64,000 nucleotides of DNA, from NCBI GenBank assembly GCA_963797765.1, contig CAWCQU010000007.1, positions 473,621 to 537,620 on the forward strand, written 5' to 3'. The stretch's first letter is position 1; each line of letters opens with the position of its first letter. The DNA comes from JBGPTK01 sp963797765. Its GTDB lineage: Bacteria; Acidobacteriota; Terriglobia; Acidiferrales; UBA7541. This document shows positions 36,070 through 45,124 of this stretch, one piece after another. Position numbers and translations under genes: made by a program. The notes under the pieces were generated by a model. That model was given only the letters and a program-made list of their open reading frames with translations. It had not been told where the DNA came from and searched no databases.

Positions 36070-38241
36070 TTACCGGGCCACCGCATCCACCAACTTCTGA
36101 ATCGCAGTCACAATCGGCAACAATAAATCCGCCTTAAATATTTTAGCCTGTTCAATCACCGCCATCTGCCGTGACTTCCAACCATCATCAGCACGTTGGC
36201 CGCGATCGATAAAATCAAGCGCCTCCAACCCCGCGCTCCCCAGATTTGCCAAGTTCTGCGAAAGCGGCGCAAGCTCAATCAGCAGCGAAGATTTTGCCAG
36301 TGCCAGCGCCAACTCCGCATCGTTCGCCTTCCACAGCATCAATTGCGCGCGAACTTCCGCCTCCAAAACCTTATCCTTAAAATTACCGCCCACCAACTCG
36401 TCCACTTCCTTAGAAAAAACCCTCGAGGCCTCGCTTTCCGGCGCCGCCGCATCAATCATCCGGTTCAGCGGGTCGGCACTCGTCAGCACAATGTTTGCCT
36501 CCCGAGCCGTTTTCTCGCGCTGGTAAATCTTCACCGGTTCCGCCACGTCCGCCAGCACCTGCAGCGCTGCAATATTTTCGGACCCAGCCATGCGCCCCAG
36601 CATCGCCACATAATTCCATTTGTGCGTCAGGCCCAGAAATTCCAGCCGCGCGCTTTCCGCGTCCATTCTGCGGTACAGTGAATCCACATCGCTAACTTCC
36701 ACGGGCGACCACAACCGCTCCGCAATCGCGGCCGTCCGCGGCCAGATTCGCGAATCGATATTTTCCGGCGACGTAAATTCCGACCACATGCAAGCTTCGC
36801 CCCCCAGAATCCGCGCTTTCTCTTCCGGCGAAAGCGACGCAGTTTCCTCCGTCATCGGATCGACGGCGTAATGCTGCGACGCCGGAAACATGTAATCCAG
36901 GTAGTAGCCACTCGAAAGCAGGCTGCGATATCCCAGCCGCGCCGCATCGGCCATCGACTTCGCGCCGCGCCACGATTGAATCACCGAATCCTTCGGCAGC
37001 CCCGGCGCCAGAATTTCATCCCAGCCCACCATAATCTTGTGGTTTTTCTCCAGGATTTTCATCACCCGCTGGTTGAAGTAATGCTGCAGCTCGTCATTGT
37101 TTTTAATTCCGTGCGCGTGCATGAATTCCTGAATCTTCGGATTGCCGTCCCACTGCCTCCCGTTCACTTCATCTCCGCCGATGTGGAAAAAATGATCGGG
37201 AAAAAGCTTCGTCATCTCGCTCAGAAGCTTGTCCAGAAATTTATAGGTTTCCTCGCGCGTGGGATCCATCGCCGGATCGAAAATTCCCCATTGCCGCTCG
37301 ATCGTATAAGGCCCCGGCGCGCTGGCCAGTTCCGGATATCCCACAAACCACGCCGTGCTGTGCCCCGGAATATCAAATTCCGGAATCACGCGAATTCCGC
37401 GGTCGCGCGCGTATTCCACCACGTCGCGCACTTCCGCCTGCGTGTAATACATTCCATCCGAGCCCATTTCCTGCAGCTTCGGGTACACTTTGCTTTCCAC
37501 GCGGAATCCCTGGTTCTCCGACAAATGCCAGTGAAACACGTTCATCTTCACCGCTTCCATGCCGTCCAGATTTCTTTTGATCGCATCGAGCGGAATAAAA
37601 TGCCGGCACACGTCGATCATCAATCCGCGCCATGGGTATCGCGGTTTGTCCTCGATATAAAGATTCGGAACCGAAAACCCGCCCGGCGGCGCGGCCTCTA
37701 CCAACTGCAAAAAAGTTTGCAGCCCGTGCATCGCTCCCAACGGATTCGCCGCGTGGATCTTTGCTCCGAAATTGCTGATCTGCAGCGTGTAGCTTTCATC
37801 CTCATCCAAATCCTGAATTTCCTTGCTGGCGTGATCTGTGTGGATATTCAGCACCGTCTTGCTCGAATCGTCGGTGCGCCGTGCGATCGGCATTCCCGTT
37901 TGCCGCGAAAGCTGACGCAAAAATCGATCCATCGCGCGATCGAGTCTCGGTTCCTTGTAGCCCTCCAGCGTCACGGCAAAATTCCGCGTCACTGGAAGCC
38001 GCGCTGCTCCCATCTGCACGCTGCTCGGCATGGGCATCAGATTCAACGGCAGCCCATCGAGCCGCGGCGCCTGGCTCGCACCCGCCGCAGGCGCAGCGGA
38101 CCCAGTCGCAGCCGGCTGTTGCGCCGACGCCATCGCCATTCCGCTCCCCAAGATTGCGCAGCACAACGCCAAGTAAACGCAAATGTTTCGCACCGCTGCC
38201 CTCGCTCGTTTCGTCCCCACGACCCGCACCTTGATTTTCAT
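36070..38241 (-). CDS. Exported GH20 beta-N-acetylhexosaminidase
   Basis: 723 residues with a signal peptide (ICVYLALCCAILGSGMAMASA). Then a GH20b-type alpha/beta domain (about 60-195), the GH20 TIM barrel (WRGLMIDVCRHFIPLDAIKRNLDGMEAVKMNVFHWHLSE in blocks) and the catalytic pair Asp357-Glu358 (HIGGDEVNG). The C-terminal ~200 residues are helical. It releases terminal GlcNAc or GalNAc from chitin oligomers or glycans by substrate-assisted catalysis. No clear Shine-Dalgarno precedes the ATG. Confidence 0.93.
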   Translation of the reverse strand: MKIKVRVVGTKRARAAVRNICVYLALCCAILGSGMAMASAQQPAATGSAAPAAGASQAPRLDGLPLNLMPMPSSVQMGAARLPVTRNFAVTLEGYKEPRLDRAMDRFLRQLSRQTGMPIARRTDDSSKTVLNIHTDHASKEIQDLDEDESYTLQISNFGAKIHAANPLGAMHGLQTFLQLVEAAPPGGFSVPNLYIEDKPRYPWRGLMIDVCRHFIPLDAIKRNLDGMEAVKMNVFHWHLSENQGFRVESKVYPKLQEMGSDGMYYTQAEVRDVVEYARDRGIRVIPEFDIPGHSTAWFVGYPELASAPGPYTIERQWGIFDPAMDPTREETYKFLDKLLSEMTKLFPDHFFHIGGDEVNGRQWDGNPKIQEFMHAHGIKNNDELQHYFNQRVMKILEKNHKIMVGWDEILAPGLPKDSVIQSWRGAKSMADAARLGYRSLLSSGYYLDYMFPASQHYAVDPMTEETASLSPEEKARILGGEACMWSEFTSPENIDSRIWPRTAAIAERLWSPVEVSDVDSLYRRMDAESARLEFLGLTHKWNYVAMLGRMAGSENIAALQVLADVAEPVKIYQREKTAREANIVLTSADPLNRMIDAAAPESEASRVFSKEVDELVGGNFKDKVLEAEVRAQLMLWKANDAELALALAKSSLLIELAPLSQNLANLGSAGLEALDFIDRGQRADDGWKSRQMAVIEQAKIFKADLLLPIVTAIQKLVDAVAR

Positions 38242-38398
38242 CAGACGCGCAGCATAATACGATCCGCTCCTCCGCGCTCCAGATTTTCCAATTGCCTCTG
38301 TGAATAAACTTGTGCAATAACGATATTCAACGATTGCGCACCAAGAGTCACAAGCGCGCCTTTCTCTTCACGGCGTGCCAGAGGCAGAAAACGCTTCG

Positions 38399-40279
38399 AT
38401 GAATTTTACGCTGCTTGATTGGTCCGCAATCGTCGGCTACCTGCTCATCACTCTCTGCCTGGGCCTTTATTTCCGCCGCAAGTCCACCGGCAGCACCGAA
38501 GATTATTTCGTTTCCGGACGCAGCGTTTCCTGGTGGCTGGCCGGCACCTCGATGGTTGCCACTACGTTTGCCGCCGATACACCGCTGCTCGTGGCCGGCC
38601 TCGTCTATACACAAGGCATCGCAGGGAACTGGCTGTGGTGGGCGTTTCTGCTCTCCGGCATGATGACGGTGTTTCTCTACGCGCGTTTGTGGCGCCGCTC
38701 CGGTCTGATGACCGACGTGCAATTCGCCGAAATGCGTTACGCCGGAAAGCCCGCCGCCTTCCTTCGCGGCTTTCGCGCCGTCTATCTCGGCCTGATGATG
38801 AACTGCCTGATCCTCGGCTGGGTCACCAAATCCATGGTCATCATCGTCGGCACCACCATGGATCCCACGCTGAAAACCTGGCCCGTCGTCAACGCGTTCT
38901 CCAGCGTCCTCAGCAGTATCTTCGGCCCGGTTTTTTCGGGCACGGACGGCCGCGCCCTGATCGTCTGCATCTTTTTCTTGATCCCGTTCACCGGTCTATA
39001 CGTTTCGCTCGGCGGCCTATGGGGCGTGCTCTGGACGGACCTCTTCCAGTTCGTCCTGAAAATGGCCATCGTGATCGCCGTCGCGTATTACGCCGTCACC
39101 GCCGCAGGTGGCATGGGTCCAATGATCAGCAAAATCACGGCCATGCGCGAAGCCAACGGAGGATCCGACCCGCTCGCTTTCCTCCCCGATTTTTCTAAAG
39201 GTTTCTCCAGCGAAGCGCTCTGGACTCTCCCCGTCCTCACATTTCTCGTATATCTGGGAATTCAGTGGTGGGCTTTCTGGTATCCCGGCGCTGAACCAGG
39301 CGGCGGCGGTTACATCGCCCAGCGGATTTTCAGCGCGCGCGACGAGCGCCAGGGCCTGCTCTCGGTTCTCTGGTTCAACGTAGCGCACTACGCCCTGCGC
39401 CCCTGGCCCTGGATTTTCACCGCGCTCGCCGCGATTGTTTTATATCCGGGCCTCGCCAAGCCCGAATCCAGCTACATGATGATCGTCAATCAATACGTCC
39501 CGCACGCCTTCCGCGGAATTATTCTCGCCGGATTTCTGGCTGCGTTCATGTCCACCATCGCCACGCAATTAAATTGGGGAACTTCGTATCTCGTCGAGGA
39601 TTTCTATCGCCGATTCATCCATCGCACCGCCAGCGAAAAACATTACGTTCACGTTTCGCAGCTGGTCACCGTGCTGCTGGTAATCGTCACCGCTTACATT
39701 TCCGCGCAACTCGCTTCGATCCGTTCCGGCTGGCAAGTAGTCCTCGAACTCGGCGCCGGCACCGGCAGCGTCTATCTGCTGCGCTGGTATTGGTGGCGCA
39801 TCAATGCCTGGAGCGAAATTTCCTGCATGGCCACCGCCATGGCAGTCACGCTCGCGCTGAACTGGCACGGCTTGTGGCAGCGATTGCTGGGCCGCTCCGA
39901 ACCGTTCACCGGATCAGCCACGGTTCTTTTCGCAAAAACGGCCCTCACCACCACGCTAGTCACCACGGTCGTTTGGATCATCGTCACACTCTTCACTTCC
40001 AAAGAACCCGACGAAATCCTCGTCTCCTTCTACCGAAAAGTCCGCCCGCAAATCACCGGCTGGCGTCCCATCGCAGCCCTGGCCCCCGAAATCGTTCCCA
40101 CGCGCGACCTGCCGCGCAACCTGTGGTGCTGGATTCTAGGCTGTATCATGACCTACAGCGCCCTGTTCGGCGTCGGCAAGCTCCTTCTCCGCGAATGGCT
40201 GCCAGGCCTGATCCTCAGTTTCGTAGCGATCGCCACAGCCACGCAAATGTGGCGCGAACTCCACCGCTTCCAGGAATAA
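38399..40279 (+). CDS. Sodium:solute symporter (SSF family)
   Basis: About 626 residues from ATG 38399 (MNFTLLDWSAIVGYLLITLCLG), with an upstream in-frame GTG at 38375 as alternative. At least 12 hydrophobic helices. SSF signatures DYFVSGRSVSWWLAGTSMVATTFAADTPL (sodium-site helix) and GIILAGFLAAFMSTIATQLNWG near the middle. The C-terminus is longer than in the sugar porters of enteric bacteria. It is divergent from the GH20 gene, 157 bases apart, and probably imports the released amino sugar or a related compound. Confidence 0.92.
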   Translation: MNFTLLDWSAIVGYLLITLCLGLYFRRKSTGSTEDYFVSGRSVSWWLAGTSMVATTFAADTPLLVAGLVYTQGIAGNWLWWAFLLSGMMTVFLYARLWRRSGLMTDVQFAEMRYAGKPAAFLRGFRAVYLGLMMNCLILGWVTKSMVIIVGTTMDPTLKTWPVVNAFSSVLSSIFGPVFSGTDGRALIVCIFFLIPFTGLYVSLGGLWGVLWTDLFQFVLKMAIVIAVAYYAVTAAGGMGPMISKITAMREANGGSDPLAFLPDFSKGFSSEALWTLPVLTFLVYLGIQWWAFWYPGAEPGGGGYIAQRIFSARDERQGLLSVLWFNVAHYALRPWPWIFTALAAIVLYPGLAKPESSYMMIVNQYVPHAFRGIILAGFLAAFMSTIATQLNWGTSYLVEDFYRRFIHRTASEKHYVHVSQLVTVLLVIVTAYISAQLASIRSGWQVVLELGAGTGSVYLLRWYWWRINAWSEISCMATAMAVTLALNWHGLWQRLLGRSEPFTGSATVLFAKTALTTTLVTTVVWIIVTLFTSKEPDEILVSFYRKVRPQITGWRPIAALAPEIVPTRDLPRNLWCWILGCIMTYSALFGVGKLLLREWLPGLILSFVAIATATQMWRELHRFQE

Positions 40280-40305
40280 TCTCCCCGCTCATCTGTTTTG
40301 CTTCA

Positions 40306-40352
40306 TGTAGGGGCCAGCTTCAGTTCATCCTGAGTTTCGAAGGGCCGCGCCC
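40306..40352 (+). repeat. Dispersed repeat copy
   Basis: GTAGGGGCCAGCTTCAG followed by TTCATCCTGAG and TTTCGAAGGGCCGCGCCC. It matches copies at 35845 and, inverted, 19651. The rest of 40280-40531 shows no gene. Confidence 0.55.
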
Positions 40353-40531
40353 AAGTTTTTCTTTTTCGTAGTCCTGAGACGCGACCCGCCGTCACTCCGA
40401 ACTTCGTTTCACCCCGCGCCACGCTTTTGCCGTCATCCCGATCGCTGCGCTGCAAAACGGCTTCACGCGCCGTGCCATTCGCGCTAGAGTGAAGTAACTA
40501 CATATAAAGAGTTGGGGGGCGAGCGAGTTCG

Positions 40532-41629
40532 ATGATTCTTGCGGCAAGTTTGGTGTTGGCTGTGGTGCTGGCAATTGGCCTGGCGCTGTTGGTGCTGTTG
40601 CGAATGCGTTCCGGCGCGCAAACGGAACAATCCATGGCTACATTGCGGCAGGAACTGCAGGCGAATCTCTCCACGCAGGCACAGACGGTCAGCACTCAGC
40701 TCAATCAAATGACGCAGTCCGTGACGCAGCAACTGGGACAGGTGCGCCAGGAATTGCAGAGCGGAGTTGCTGCCTCCGGCCAGTTGGCCAGCAACGCGCA
40801 GCACGAAGTGGCGCAGCAATTGCAATCGGCCACGGAGGCAGTGCGCAAGATCAGCCTGCAAATCGGCGAAGTGCAGCAGGCGGGGCGCGATCTTTCGCAA
40901 ACCGCACAAACGCTTCAGATGGTATTGGGCGGAGCGAAAACGCGCGGGTCGCTGGGAGAAGCGGCGCTCGAGCGATTGCTCGAAGACTCGTTGCCGCGCG
41001 CGGCTTACGAAACGCAATTCCGATTTTCGACGGGAAACATCGTGGATGCCGTTGTGCACAGCGGCGACCGCATGCTCTCCGTGGATTCCAAGTTTCCGCT
41101 GGAGGCTTACCGGAGGCTCGCGGAAACGGGAGAAGAAGCTCGCCGTGATTTTTCCGGCGCGGTGCGGAAACACGCGGATTCGATCGCGGAAAAATATATT
41201 CTGCCGGGTGAACGGACGCTGGATTATGCGTTGATGTTTGTTCCTTCGGAGGCGGTGTATTACGAATTGCTGATGACGCAGGATTCCAAATACGGCCTGC
41301 TGGATGAATATTGCCGCAGCAAACGGGTGTTCCCGGTTTCGCCGAATACGTTTTACGCGTGCCTGAGCGCGATTGCGCTGAGCCTGCAGGGCCAGAAAAT
41401 AGAGGAAAATGCGCGGCACCTGATGGCCAACATGTCTGGCCTCAAGAAACAATTGGAATCATTTTCGGAAGTTTACGACCGGCTGGGCAATCATCTGCGT
41501 CACGCACAACAAAGCTATGAAGACGCCGATAGCCGGCTCACTAAAACACGCAATACGCTCGAGCAAATGAACCAGGGCGCGCTGCCCGAGGCAGTTCCGA
41601 AAACTCTCGAACCCGCTTCAAACGAATAG
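40532..41629 (+). CDS. rmuC: RmuC-family DNA recombination protein
   Basis: 365 residues. An N-terminal membrane anchor (ASLVLAVVLAIGLALLVLL) is followed by a long Gln-rich coiled coil (about 30-130). The RmuC nuclease-like domain (about 130-330) has KTRGSLGEAALERLLED, QFRFSTGNIVDAVV, SVDSKFPLEAYRRL, YALMFVPSEAVYYELL, RVFPVSPNTFYACL. RmuC limits rearrangements between inverted repeats. G-rich sequence (GGGGGGCGAG) lies 10-15 bases before the ATG. It is convergent with the next minus-strand gene, 8 bases apart. Confidence 0.93.
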   Translation: MILAASLVLAVVLAIGLALLVLLRMRSGAQTEQSMATLRQELQANLSTQAQTVSTQLNQMTQSVTQQLGQVRQELQSGVAASGQLASNAQHEVAQQLQSATEAVRKISLQIGEVQQAGRDLSQTAQTLQMVLGGAKTRGSLGEAALERLLEDSLPRAAYETQFRFSTGNIVDAVVHSGDRMLSVDSKFPLEAYRRLAETGEEARRDFSGAVRKHADSIAEKYILPGERTLDYALMFVPSEAVYYELLMTQDSKYGLLDEYCRSKRVFPVSPNTFYACLSAIALSLQGQKIEENARHLMANMSGLKKQLESFSEVYDRLGNHLRHAQQSYEDADSRLTKTRNTLEQMNQGALPEAVPKTLEPASNE

Positions 41630-41637
41630 AAAATTCC

Positions 41638-42708
41638 TTAGGGCGTTGCCAGCGACGTTCGCGCGGCGATCAAGAGAATTGTGAAGTCGCTGGATTGGCG
41701 GACAAGCATCTTCTCGATGTCGGCGCGGATTTTGGGGAGATTAATTGGTTTGCGCAGCCGCGACAAACATTTTTCCAGCCTCGGTTTTTCCTCTTCCGGG
41801 GCAACTTGTTCTGCGGCTTGTAAATATTGCCGCGCGGCTTGCAAATCGGGCGAGCCAACCGGATTGGAGATCAATTTGACGCGAAATCCAAAATCGCCTG
41901 GCTGAACGCCCTCGATATCGATCGAAGCCGTATTTTCAGCACCGCCGCTGGTTTGGATCCATTGCGGATTATCGCCGCGAAACCGCACCACGCCAGGTGT
42001 GAGATTTCGGGCTTCCACGATAAGCGGTTGATCGCTGCCGAGCACGCGCACGATCAGTTTCGTTTTTTGATGCGGAGTGATTGCCTGCCCGCCGGTCTCA
42101 AGCGAAAGATCAACCAGAGTGGTGCTGGTTGAAGCCACACTGGTATCACTTCGCACGCTGAGTTGCTGCTGGCCTGGCGGGATGCCCGGCGAGGCCAGCG
42201 CGACCAGCGCTACGGGAGAAGCAGCGAGCACCAGCGCGGTCTTGCCTCCCACTTCAACGTGATTGGCGTCAGCGTCGCCCTGAAATCCGGTGCCCAGCAT
42301 CGTGAATCGATCGCGCGAGGAAATTATGGCTGGGGTTCCGGTGAGCATAACTTTCCCAGTGGGCAGCGCGGCGAGAATGACGGCGGCCGCGGATGATACT
42401 CCAGAAAGTTTTGCGAGAAGCACGCCGGGCGCATTCGGAACGGTGAAGGTAGCTCGCCCCGCGGCATCCGTCACAAGATGTCCTCCCCCGGAAATATCCA
42501 CACCAACGCCGGGGGCCAGATGTCCATTCGCTCCGATCACGGCAAGAGTGGCGGGCCTGCCGGCGATCAGCTTAGCGGGAAGCACAACTGTATTTGCGGA
42601 ATCTGCGGGTGAAACCGCTTGAGGAAGCTGCTGCTGCGATACAACTGGCAGCGCGAAGGTAAAAAGTGCGGCAAGAAAGAGAAACGCCCGCGAGGTTCGA
42701 GAAATCAT
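41638..42708 (-). CDS. Exported protein with TIG/Ig-like segments, unknown function
   Basis: 356 residues with signal peptide (FLFLAALFTFALPVVSQ). The middle consists of beta-rich Ig-like stretches (PATLAVIGANGHLAPGVGVDISGG; MLGTGFQGDADANHVEVGGKTALVLAASP, the latter resembling an IPT/TIG domain). The C-terminal ~70 residues are helical and charged. No catalytic motif. It is probably a cell-surface or periplasmic structural protein. Confidence 0.7.
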   Translation of the reverse strand: MISRTSRAFLFLAALFTFALPVVSQQQLPQAVSPADSANTVVLPAKLIAGRPATLAVIGANGHLAPGVGVDISGGGHLVTDAAGRATFTVPNAPGVLLAKLSGVSSAAAVILAALPTGKVMLTGTPAIISSRDRFTMLGTGFQGDADANHVEVGGKTALVLAASPVALVALASPGIPPGQQQLSVRSDTSVASTSTTLVDLSLETGGQAITPHQKTKLIVRVLGSDQPLIVEARNLTPGVVRFRGDNPQWIQTSGGAENTASIDIEGVQPGDFGFRVKLISNPVGSPDLQAARQYLQAAEQVAPEEEKPRLEKCLSRLRKPINLPKIRADIEKMLVRQSSDFTILLIAARTSLATP

Positions 42709-42763
42709 CCAGGCGATTCTAGCGTCCCGGCGTTTTCAAAGCGAAGGAAATATCGTCGAAAGC

Positions 42764-44758
42764 TCAGGAGGGTTTGACGGTGCGCGTATAAATTTTAGCG
42801 TCGACGAAAAAGCGGAACAAATCCGCGTCAAGTTCGTTATTGTGGACAGCTTCGTCCAGAATGGTGAGAGCGCGTTCGACAGGAACGGCCTTTTTATACG
42901 GCCTGTCGGAAGCCGAGAGCGCGTCGAAAATATCGCAGATGGTCATCATCTTGGCGGGCAGCGGAATTTCGTCGCCCTTGAGTTTATAGGGATACCCGGT
43001 GCCGTTCAGAGTTTCGTGGTGGGCGCGCGCGATTTGCGGAACTTGTTTCAGTTCCTTGGTCCAGGGGATTTGGGAAAGAAAATTCACAGTATGGACCACA
43101 TGGGATTCAATTTGCGTGCGTTCTTCAGGATCCAGGCTTCCCTTCGGAATGGAAAGGTAGCGTACCTCTTCGGGACTCAAATAAGGACGCTGTTCCCCTT
43201 GAGGATCGGTAAATCTCTTGCGGGCAATTTCGAGTAGCTGGTCGAATTTGCCTTCGGGCATCACGGTGGGCTCATTGACCCGCAAAATGAATTGAAAATA
43301 ATCATCCACTTCCTTGAGCGCCAGTTGATATTCATTGTCGATCAAGCCGATTTGCGCCAGGGCTTCCTCGCGCTGGCGCTCCAGCAGAAGCTGAAATTTG
43401 CGCTGCGCGGTGCGCGCTTCCATTTCCTTGCGAATGTAATCGAATCGCTGGCGGACAATCTCGAGCTGGAATGGATAAAGTTTTTTAGCCTTAACCAGCA
43501 CTTCCTCGCGCACGCCGACCTTTCCAAAATCGTGCAGCAGCGCGGCGTAACGAATTTCCTTCATCTGTTCGCGAGTGAAATGCGTGGAGGCATAGTGGCC
43601 CGTGCCTACACGGTTCACAGTGTCGGCCAGGCCTTCGGTCAGGGTGGATACGCGCAAGGAATGGCCGGAAGTGGTGGGATCGCGTTGCTCAATCGCGGTG
43701 ACGGCGGCTTTGACGAACCCTTCGAAGAGCGATTCGATTGAACTATAGAGTTTGTTGTTTTCGTAGGCCACCGCCGCTTGCGAAGCCAGCGAGAGCGTCA
43801 AGCGCGCCCAACGTTCCGGAAATGGCTGCACCTCGCGTTCAATATCTTCCAGCGTCTCGAGGCGCGCTTTCGGATTGCGCTTGCTGTTGATTAACTGGAG
43901 CACACCCAGAACCTCGCCCTTGGGGTTTTTCATGGGCAAAGTAAGAACGGAGCGCGTGCGGTAGCCCGACGTTTGATCGTATTTCACATTGAATTTGAAA
44001 GGCTGGTCCACCGGAATTTCATAGGCATCCGGCAAATTCAGCAGCTCGCCGTGCATCGCCACGAAGCCCGCCATTGAATTATCAGTCAAGGGCAAATCGA
44101 ATTCGCGGAAAGGAAATTGTTTCGTATCGTTTTGCGTAAGCTTGAACCGCAAACGCCGTGCACCTTCTCCGGCATCTTCCACCAGGTAAAGCGAACCGGC
44201 GTCAGCACCGGTGATTTCCCGCGCCTTCTGCAGGATCAAGCTGAGAAATTCCTGCACGTTGTGCTGGGCGGAAAGCGCCGCTCCGATGCGGTTCAGCTCT
44301 TCCATTTCGCGCTCAACGCGCTCGAGCTCTTCGCGCGCGGCGCGTTCGCGCGAAGCCAATTCGATATTTGCGAACGCGGCCTGAATGGCTTTTTCAACCA
44401 ATTCCGGCGGGGCTTGCCGCGGGAGATAAGCAAACACTTGCGAATCTTCGGGAGAGATTTGATCCGCCGGCGCGGCGGCGCCATTGCTGCTATCCACTAC
44501 GCCTATTAGACGAACTTCTGAATTTTCGCGAATCGCTTTGAGCCAATCAAAGGAACGGTCGGCTAATAGATCGACGAGCCAGACAGCGGGCTCGCTGCTC
44601 TCCGCGATTTCCACACTGTTGGGCGTAGCCGCGGACCGCGATGAGTTGTTTCCCAGTGATTTGGGCAGAGCGAGCAAGGAATAATGGCCGCGTAACGGCT
44701 TGGCCAAAGCCTCAGCGGGAGAGCCCTTGAAGTAGCGGACTTGTGACTTTGCATGCAT
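42764..44758 (-). CDS. GAF-HD-GYP cyclic di-GMP phosphodiesterase
   Basis: 664 residues. The N-terminal ~125 residues look like a degenerate receiver domain (AVWLVDLLADRSFDWLKAI...ENSEVRLIGVVDS) lacking a clear acidic triad. A coiled coil and GAF domain follow (about 165-335), then HD-GYP from about 345. HD is His409-Asp410 (LLHDFGKVG), with upstream His366 and the later HHETLNGTGYP and DIFDALSASDRPY. A charged insert of ~110 residues splits the domain after the HD motif. Family function: hydrolysis of c-di-GMP. It may oppose the GGDEF enzyme at the window start. Confidence 0.92.
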   Translation of the reverse strand: MHAKSQVRYFKGSPAEALAKPLRGHYSLLALPKSLGNNSSRSAATPNSVEIAESSEPAVWLVDLLADRSFDWLKAIRENSEVRLIGVVDSSNGAAAPADQISPEDSQVFAYLPRQAPPELVEKAIQAAFANIELASRERAAREELERVEREMEELNRIGAALSAQHNVQEFLSLILQKAREITGADAGSLYLVEDAGEGARRLRFKLTQNDTKQFPFREFDLPLTDNSMAGFVAMHGELLNLPDAYEIPVDQPFKFNVKYDQTSGYRTRSVLTLPMKNPKGEVLGVLQLINSKRNPKARLETLEDIEREVQPFPERWARLTLSLASQAAVAYENNKLYSSIESLFEGFVKAAVTAIEQRDPTTSGHSLRVSTLTEGLADTVNRVGTGHYASTHFTREQMKEIRYAALLHDFGKVGVREEVLVKAKKLYPFQLEIVRQRFDYIRKEMEARTAQRKFQLLLERQREEALAQIGLIDNEYQLALKEVDDYFQFILRVNEPTVMPEGKFDQLLEIARKRFTDPQGEQRPYLSPEEVRYLSIPKGSLDPEERTQIESHVVHTVNFLSQIPWTKELKQVPQIARAHHETLNGTGYPYKLKGDEIPLPAKMMTICDIFDALSASDRPYKKAVPVERALTILDEAVHNNELDADLFRFFVDAKIYTRTVKPS

Positions 44759-45124
44759 TTGAGTAAACAGGAACCCAAGACTTCTATCGCACTAGTATAA
44801 CGATTTGCGGTTAAGAGACGGTTGAAAGGGCAAGAGGTGCGTAACCAAGATGATACTGTACCAGGACTAGCTTAACCTCCTATCTGCGTTTAAGTTATGG
44901 GCAAATTGACTGCTTTCTGCAAACCACAAAGCTCGGAATTGTTCCAGCGCTGGCAACCATTTTCTCCACCAGGCGCGGAACATCCGTTCGTCTCCGCGGC
45001 GGCACTGCTGTAGCAATCTGGAGCGCCTTGATATTGGTACAACCTGTTTGTTAGCCTAGCGCCGCATTTGCTGTGTGGGAACATCCGTGATTTGGCGGTT
45101 TCGATTCGCGCAGCGTTCCATCTG
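44759..45124. other. Intergenic stretch between divergent genes
   Basis: About 366 bases separating the HD-GYP gene and the CHASE2-cyclase gene. It must hold promoters for both, but no convincing -35/-10 pair or gene could be singled out by eye. Confidence 0.5.

Noticed and set aside
36871..38307. Long open frame on the plus strand opposite the GH20 gene
   Set aside because: Arg/His-rich composition typical of an antisense shadow; GH20 motifs on the minus strand are unambiguous.
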